Source of the DNA: Bordetella parapertussis
GTDB taxonomy: Bacteria > Pseudomonadota > Gammaproteobacteria > Burkholderiales > Burkholderiaceae
Assembly: GCA_945901665.1 (NCBI GenBank)
Contig: CAMDLJ010000063.1
Span: 1-10,293 of the forward strand
Length of the DNA: 10,293 nt
Reading direction: 5' to 3'
The position numbers and the translations under genes are program-made. Every line of letters begins with the position of its first letter. Position 1 is the first letter of the stretch. The notes under the pieces are model-generated. The model ran no database searches. It saw only the letters and a program-made list of their open reading frames with translations, and was not told where the DNA came from. This document shows positions 6,745 to 10,293 of this stretch, piece by piece.

Positions 6745-6903
6745 CCAGTCGCTGCGAACCAGATATGAGGCTGCGACTCGGGCATGCCTACCCAATTGGC
6801 TGATCTCAAATACTTTCGCGCACCAATAACTTGAGAACCCACATCTCATGGAAACCGACACGAGTGGGTGTGCGGGCTGACGACATTGGAGCGAAGCGAC
6901 TGG
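6745..6903. repeat. Imperfect 17-bp inverted repeat bounding 159 bases
   Basis: The left arm 6745-6761 begins CCAGTCGCT and the right arm 6887-6903 ends AGCGACTGG, a perfect 9-bp match. Over 17 bp, 14 positions pair. Inside lies a smaller pair ACCCAC (6837-6842) / GTGGGT (6864-6869). No coding capacity and no clear target-site duplication is seen. It could be a MITE-like remnant or chance. Confidence 0.4.
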
Positions 6904-6911
6904 GGGGCCTG

Positions 6912-6943
6912 CATACCCCGAGATGGCGGTTTTCGAGGGGGAG
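6912..6943. repeat. Direct repeat copy 1 (32 bp)
   Basis: Copy 1 of a 32-bp unit with the core AGATGGCGGTTT at 6921-6932, flanked by CCCCG and GAGGGGG arms that are themselves nearly complementary. It matches copy 2, exactly 44 bases downstream, at 26 of 32 positions. Confidence 0.8.
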
Positions 6944-6956
6944 TTGAGGGCAACTC
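6941..6956. repeat. Perfect hairpin between the two direct repeats
   Basis: GAGTTG-AGGG-CAACTC is a perfect 6-bp stem with a 4-nt loop. It fills the spacer between the two 32-bp direct repeats and overlaps their inner edges. Its symmetric placement suggests one designed element rather than three accidents. Confidence 0.7.
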
Positions 6957-6987
6957 ATATCCCTAGATGGCGGTTTGAAAGGGGGAA
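6956..6987. repeat. Direct repeat copy 2 (32 bp)
   Basis: Copy 2, with core AGATGGCGGTTT at 6965-6976, flanked by TCCCT and AGGGGGA arms. It ends 20 bases before a -10-like GACAAT (7008-7013) and 54 bases before the SDR start codon, so it lies where an activator or repressor of the SDR gene could bind. Confidence 0.8.
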
Positions 6988-7029
6988 ATAAAGCCAGCGC
7001 AAAGAGCGACAATGCGCGCCTATCACTAC

Positions 7030-7035
7030 AAGGAA
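7030..7035 (+). promoter_or_regulatory. Ribosome binding site fixing the SDR start
   Basis: AAGGAA lies six bases before the ATG at 7042. The frame has an earlier ATG at 7012, but that one would add ten residues unlike the family and has no ribosome site. Confidence 0.65.
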
Positions 7036-7041
7036 CACCAA

Positions 7042-7836
7042 ATGGACTTGGGACTCAAAGGAGAGCATGTTTTGATCACGGGTGGCAGCCAAGGCATTGG
7101 CTTTGCCTGCGCCCAGGCCTTTCTGGCGCAGGGTGCGCGGGTCACCTTGGTGGCGCGCAACACCGAGACTTTGGCCAAGGCCCGCGACCAACTCATCACG
7201 GCGGGCGCCAGCGCCGATCAGGTGCACACCGTGGCCGCCGACTTGCGCGATGCCAACGCCGCTTTGCAAGCGCTGGACCAGGCCGAGGCCAAAGCCGGGC
7301 CAGTTCAGGTGCTGGTCAACAGCGCAGGTGCGGCCCAGCGTGTGCCGGTGGACGACCTCACACCCCAGGCGTGGCACGATGCCATGCAAGCCAAGTTTTT
7401 CAGCTACGTGCACATGACCGACCCGTGCATCAAGCGCATGGGCCAGCGCGGCCAAGGGCGCATCGTCAACATCATTGGCAACGGCGGCAAAGTGGCCAGC
7501 CCCATTCACTTGGCCGGGGGCGCGGCCAATGCGGCATTGATGCTGGCCACCACCGGTTGGGCCAATGCCTATGCCAGGCGAGGTGTGCGGGTTAACGGCA
7601 TCAACCCCGGCCAAACCTTCACCGGTCGCTTGCAAGGGCGCATGCAAGCCTTGGCCAAACAAGAAAACATCACCCCTGAACAAGCCCAACAGCGCCACAC
7701 CGCTGATCTGCCCATGGGGCGCTTCTCTGAGCCCAGCGAAATCGCCAACATGGTGGTCTTTTTGTGCGCCGCCCAGTCCAGTTACGTCAATGGGGCCTTG
7801 GTCGCCATGGACGGTGCTCTCAATCCTGTGATTTGA
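7042..7836 (+). CDS. SDR-family protein with atypical (apparently absent) catalytic tetrad
   Basis: 264 residues, normal for a classical short-chain dehydrogenase/reductase. The cofactor-binding glycine motif TGGSQGIG (13-20) is intact, VNSAG replaces the usual NNAG, and VNGINPGQTFTGRL corresponds to the PG motif after strand six. The C-terminal SSYVNGALVAMDGAL is the common SDR ending. By the S-x12-Y-x3-K spacing, the expected catalytic Ser, Tyr and Lys positions hold G146, G159 and N163, and the tetrad Asn position in helix four holds K118. So it should bind NAD(P) but may not do normal carbonyl chemistry. I recall related proteins in Burkholderiales with a similar NGGKV...HLAGGAANAAL stretch, so it is probably a subfamily trait rather than damage. 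It is soluble and cytoplasmic. It lies upstream of the racemase on the same strand. Confidence 0.88.
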   Translation: MDLGLKGEHVLITGGSQGIGFACAQAFLAQGARVTLVARNTETLAKARDQLITAGASADQVHTVAADLRDANAALQALDQAEAKAGPVQVLVNSAGAAQRVPVDDLTPQAWHDAMQAKFFSYVHMTDPCIKRMGQRGQGRIVNIIGNGGKVASPIHLAGGAANAALMLATTGWANAYARRGVRVNGINPGQTFTGRLQGRMQALAKQENITPEQAQQRHTADLPMGRFSEPSEIANMVVFLCAAQSSYVNGALVAMDGALNPVI

Positions 7837-7933
7837 CCCAGAAACGCCATGCGCTTGTTCCATCAACAGACCCAACAACGACACAGCCGCCGCGCGACCA
7901 CCCGCACGGGCAGCATCAACCTGGAGTGACCCC

Positions 7934-8605
7934 ATGTCCAAAATTTTGGTCATCAACCCCAACAGCACCCAAGCCATCACCGACCACATCAGCTTGGCCT
8001 TGCAGCCCTATCGCTTTGAAGCTGGGCCCCAACTCGATTGCCAAACCCTGCGCAGCGGCCCGCCGGGCATTGAAAGCCAGGCGCACGTGGACAGCATCAG
8101 CGACAAGATGCTGAGCTGGTTGGCGGAAAACCCGTCTTATCGCGAGGTTGATGCTTGGGTGTTGGCCTGTTTTTCAGACCCCGGTTTGTTTGCCATGCGC
8201 GAGGTTTTGCCTTGCCCGGTGATCGGTTGTGCGGAAGCCTCCTACCACGCGGCCAGTGCGATGGCGGATAAGTTTGGCGTCATCTCCATCCTGGCGCGGG
8301 CTGTACCTCGCCACTTGCGCCAAATTCGCCTTCTTGGTTTGGACCACAAGTTGGCGCGTGACTTGCCCATCGAGGTGAATGTGGTCAATCTGGGTGACGA
8401 GTCGCTCACCTTTACCCGCATGCGCGATGTGGGCCAACGCTTGGTGCACGAGCACGGCGCGGGCGTGGTCATCATGGGTTGTGCCGGCATGGCGCGCTAC
8501 CGCCAGCGTTTGGAAGATTTCTTAAAAGTGCCGGTCATTGACCCCACCCAGGCCGGTGTGGCCTTGGCCATGGGCCGGGTATTGGCCCAGCAAGCCTTGG
8601 GCTGA
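7934..8605 (+). CDS. Asp/Glu/hydantoin racemase-family protein
   Basis: 223 residues, starting at an ATG with GGAG seven bases upstream. The N-terminus KILVINPNST is the typical opening of this family. Two candidate catalytic cysteines lie where the two-base racemase mechanism requires them: C79 in VLACFSDPGL and C183 in IMGCAGMA. GCAEASYHAA between them is also family-like. Members include aspartate, hydantoin and allantoin racemases and maleate isomerases, and the sequence alone does not choose between these. CFSDPG carries Ser where many hydantoin racemases have Gly. The gap of 97 bases after the SDR gene holds no promoter or gene that I can support. The gene converges on the amino acid ABC transporter operon with a 48-base gap. 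It is probably an isomerase step in the same catabolic locus (inference). Confidence 0.87.
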   Translation: MSKILVINPNSTQAITDHISLALQPYRFEAGPQLDCQTLRSGPPGIESQAHVDSISDKMLSWLAENPSYREVDAWVLACFSDPGLFAMREVLPCPVIGCAEASYHAASAMADKFGVISILARAVPRHLRQIRLLGLDHKLARDLPIEVNVVNLGDESLTFTRMRDVGQRLVHEHGAGVVIMGCAGMARYRQRLEDFLKVPVIDPTQAGVALAMGRVLAQQALG

Positions 8606-8653
8606 GGACGCGGTTGATCAAGGCCTCCAACATCGCCACCGGTTAAGCGAACG

Positions 8654-9325
8654 TCAGCGCACCGCCGTGCTGCGGTGCTCCAAGCGGCTGAGCAAGCGCA
8701 CCACGGGCCACAGCAGCACCAAGTACATCAGCGCGGCCAGCACGATGGGGGTGGGGTTGTAGGTCAGGGCCTGCGCTTGGCGCGCGTTGTTGAGCAACTC
8801 GGGCAAGGCCACCACGCTGGCCAAGGCGGTGAGTTTGATCACCTCCAGCGTATTGCTGATCAACTCGGGCAGCACATTGCGCGTGGCTTGCGGGATGACC
8901 ACATGCCACAGCGCTTGGGCGCGGTTCAAACCGGTGGAGCGAGCCGCCTCCATTTGGCCGCGAGGCACGCTCTCCAGCCCAGCGCGGAATACCTCGCCGT
9001 AGTAGCTCGAGGTGTTGAGCAAAAAGCCCAAGGCCACCGCGGCAAATTTGGGCAGGTCAATGCCCAAAAATGGGATGCCAAAGTAAATCAAGATCAGCAG
9101 CACCAGGGGCGGAAAGGCGCGGAAAAAATCCACATACACCACCGTGGTCCAGCGCAACCAGCGCGGGCCTTGGTTGCCGGCCAAGGCCACCGCCAAACCG
9201 CCGGCCAAGCCCAGGGGCACCACGGTGATCGACAGCAGCAGCGTCATCCACAGGCCTTGCAGCAAAAACGGCCACACCTTTTCGATGATGTCGAGGTTGA
9301 AAAAAACGTTGATCAGGTTGTCCAT
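8654..9325 (-). CDS. Polar amino acid ABC transporter permease 2
   Basis: 223 residues, an integral inner-membrane protein of the HisM/GlnP type. Hydrophobic segments are visible at about 20-50, 62-90, 93-103, 161-174 and 191-213. The cytoplasmic EAA loop, MEAARSTGLNRAQALWHVVIPQA (125-147), docks onto the ATPase. The motif FRAFPPLVLLILIYFGIP is typical of the polar amino acid transporter family (TIGR01726-like). It starts three bases after the stop of permease 1, so it is translated from the same mRNA. The pair would form a heteromeric pore for an amino acid or related polar solute. Substrate is not readable because the binding protein is outside the window. Confidence 0.92.
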   Translation of the reverse strand: MDNLINVFFNLDIIEKVWPFLLQGLWMTLLLSITVVPLGLAGGLAVALAGNQGPRWLRWTTVVYVDFFRAFPPLVLLILIYFGIPFLGIDLPKFAAVALGFLLNTSSYYGEVFRAGLESVPRGQMEAARSTGLNRAQALWHVVIPQATRNVLPELISNTLEVIKLTALASVVALPELLNNARQAQALTYNPTPIVLAALMYLVLLWPVVRLLSRLEHRSTAVR

Positions 9326-9328
9326 GGC

Positions 9329-10027
9329 TCAACGCTTCCAGGCGAAGCGCGTTTCAACCCAGCGCCCCAACACCACAAAGGGGATGAACAAAATCAAATA
9401 AGCCACTGCACCCATCACCAGCGGCGTGGCGTTGCCCGCTTCGCTCGAAGCGGACGATGACACATTCAGCAACTCGTGCAGCGCCACCACCGAGCCCAGC
9501 GCCGTGCCCTTGGTGATGGCAATCGTGCGATTGGTCAGCGGCGGTACCGTCATGCGCACCGCTTGCGGCAAGATCACATGGACCAAGGTTCCCCAAGAGC
9601 CCATGCCGGTGGAGCGGGCCGCTTCCCATTGCCCCTTGGGGATGGCCAGCATGCCGGCCCAAAAAATCTCTTCGGTGAACGCTGCCAGCACCAACGACAG
9701 CGCCAACCAGGTGGCGGTGAAGGCGCTCATCGACAACTCGATGTAGGGAAAGGCAAAAAACAACAAGATGATCACCACCAGCGGGGGCAGGGCGCGAAAG
9801 ATATCGGCAAAGGCGATGATGAAGACGTTGATCAGCTTCACATGCTGGATGCGCAGCACCGCCAAGGCCAGGCCCAGCACCAAGCCGGTGGCAATGACGC
9901 ACAGGCCCAGGCCAATGGTGAGCAGCATGCCGTCCAGAACGGGTGCGACATAGCGCGCGGCCACCTCGGCATTGAAAAAGCTGGCTATAAAACGGTCCAT
10001 GGCGGACAGGGGCACGGAGCTGTTCAT
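9329..10027 (-). CDS. Polar amino acid ABC transporter permease 1
   Basis: 232 residues from the ATG at 10027; a second in-frame ATG nine codons later (MDRFIASFF) is possible. Hydrophobic segments lie at about 28-58, 65-97, 103-117 and 202-221. The FRALPPLVVIILLFFAFP signature and the EAA loop WEAARSTGMGSWGTLVHVILPQA (134-156) mark a HisQ/GlnP-type permease. It begins five bases after the ATPase stop codon and ends three bases before permease 2, giving the operon order ATPase, permease 1, permease 2. The two permeases are clearly paralogous but differ throughout, as expected for a heterodimeric channel. The sequence between the ATPase stop and this ATG has only a weak purine run, so coupling to ATPase translation is likely. 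Confidence 0.92.
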   Translation of the reverse strand: MNSSVPLSAMDRFIASFFNAEVAARYVAPVLDGMLLTIGLGLCVIATGLVLGLALAVLRIQHVKLINVFIIAFADIFRALPPLVVIILLFFAFPYIELSMSAFTATWLALSLVLAAFTEEIFWAGMLAIPKGQWEAARSTGMGSWGTLVHVILPQAVRMTVPPLTNRTIAITKGTALGSVVALHELLNVSSSASSEAGNATPLVMGAVAYLILFIPFVVLGRWVETRFAWKR

Positions 10028-10032
10028 GCGCT

Positions 10033-10293
10033 CTAGCGTTGGCCCAGAGAGGCTAAAAATTCACGCAACCGCGGGTGCTGGGGCGTGTCAAAAATCGCCT
10101 GAGGGTTGCCCTCTTCGACGATGTGGCCTTGGTCCATGAACACCACATGGTCGGCTGCTGCGCGGGCAAAGCCCATTTCATGGCTGACCACCACCATGGT
10201 CATGCCCGATTCGCGCAGCTCGCGCATGACCTTCAACACGCTGCCCACCAACTCGGGGTCGAGCGCACTGGTGGGTTCGTCAAACAACAAAAT
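10033..10293 (-). CDS. Amino acid ABC transporter ATP-binding protein, C-terminal part (partial)
   Basis: The last 86 codons are visible, the rest lies beyond the right edge. They start in the Walker B motif ILLFDEP with its catalytic Glu, followed by the D-loop SALDPE and the H-loop His in [11 protein letters not shown]. The ending, [31 protein letters not shown], is characteristic of GlnQ/HisP-type ATPases of polar amino acid importers. Walker A, Q-loop and the LSGGQ signature are outside the window. The protein works on the cytoplasmic face with the two permeases encoded next. Nothing in the visible part looks degraded. Confidence 0.93.
   Translation of the reverse strand: MLLFDEPTSALDPELVGSVLKVMRELRESGMTMVVVSHEMGFARAAADHVVFMDQGHIVEEGNPQAIFDTPQHPRLREFLASLGQR

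Larger units (their letters stand above)
6621..7041. other. Repeat-rich intergenic region between VOC and SDR genes
   Basis: About 420 bases without a convincing gene, between divergent genes. It holds a distant inverted pair GGGGCGGG (6669-6676) / CCCGCCCC (6714-6721) and a near palindrome GGGCTGAGCCC (6707-6717). It also holds a 17-bp imperfect inverted repeat bounding 159 bases, and two 32-bp direct repeats around a hairpin, listed separately. A minus-strand frame runs through it from 6842, but its codons give a Pro/Arg/Ser-rich non-globular sequence without family resemblance. Such composition suggests regulatory DNA or the relic of a small repeat element. Confidence 0.6.

Noticed and set aside
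6621..6842. N-terminal extension of the VOC reading frame by 74 codons
   Set aside because: No VOC similarity, a Pro/Arg/Ser-rich non-globular sequence, and a good GGAG ribosome site directly before the ATG at 6620.
6955..7989. 344-codon minus-strand open frame opposite the SDR gene
   Set aside because: The plus strand carries clear SDR blocks and a ribosome site; the antisense product is Gly/His/Val-rich shadow sequence.
8606..8653. Terminator between convergent racemase and permease genes
   Set aside because: Apart from the 8-bp palindrome TTGATCAA no stable stem with a T-run was found on either strand.

Overview
The window looks like a chromosomal segment of a betaproteobacterium in Burkholderiales, most likely Comamonadaceae (a Limnohabitans-, Polaromonas- or Rhodoferax-like genome). 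This is inferred from the high GC content, heavy use of TTG leucine codons, an expansion of Bug-type (TctC) periplasmic receptors, a DUF1840 gene next to a YihE/SrkA-type kinase, and genes of aromatic catabolism. No rRNA, tRNA, CRISPR array, transposase or phage gene was seen.

Left part (1-2052). The first 575 bases hold the N-terminal half-domain of a flavin monooxygenase on the minus strand, running off the window; it resembles the salicylyl-CoA 5-hydroxylase / 2-aminobenzoyl-CoA monooxygenase group. Divergent from it are a DUF1840 protein and, 4 nt later, a SrkA-like kinase starting with GTG. Both divergent start codons sit 6 nt behind a -10-like ACAAT element and lack a Shine-Dalgarno sequence, so both may be read from leaderless or nearly leaderless mRNAs.

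Middle part (2182-5954). Four plus-strand genes encode solute-binding proteins: two Bug receptors, a ModA-like binding protein with no signal peptide, and a third Bug receptor. No membrane components (TctA/TctB) or ABC partners lie beside them.

Right-middle (6057-8605). A VOC-superfamily (dioxygenase/glyoxalase-type) enzyme lies on the minus strand. A roughly 420-base non-coding stretch rich in direct and inverted repeats separates it from an SDR-family protein that appears to lack the whole N-S-Y-K catalytic tetrad. An Asp/Glu/hydantoin-racemase-family protein follows. Together with the Bug receptors, this reads like an accessory catabolic locus for an unidentified organic acid, aromatic or heterocyclic compound. 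That is inference; the substrate cannot be read from sequence.

Right end (8654-10293). A minus-strand operon encodes a polar amino acid ABC transporter: the C-terminal part of the ATPase (cut by the window end) followed by two permeases spaced 3-5 nt apart. Its binding protein is not in the window.

The points most worth a second look are the SDR without catalytic residues, the apparently cytoplasmic ModA-like protein inside a Bug cluster, the paired 32-bp repeats around a perfect hairpin before the SDR gene, and the twin leaderless-type starts. None of these proves a new system.
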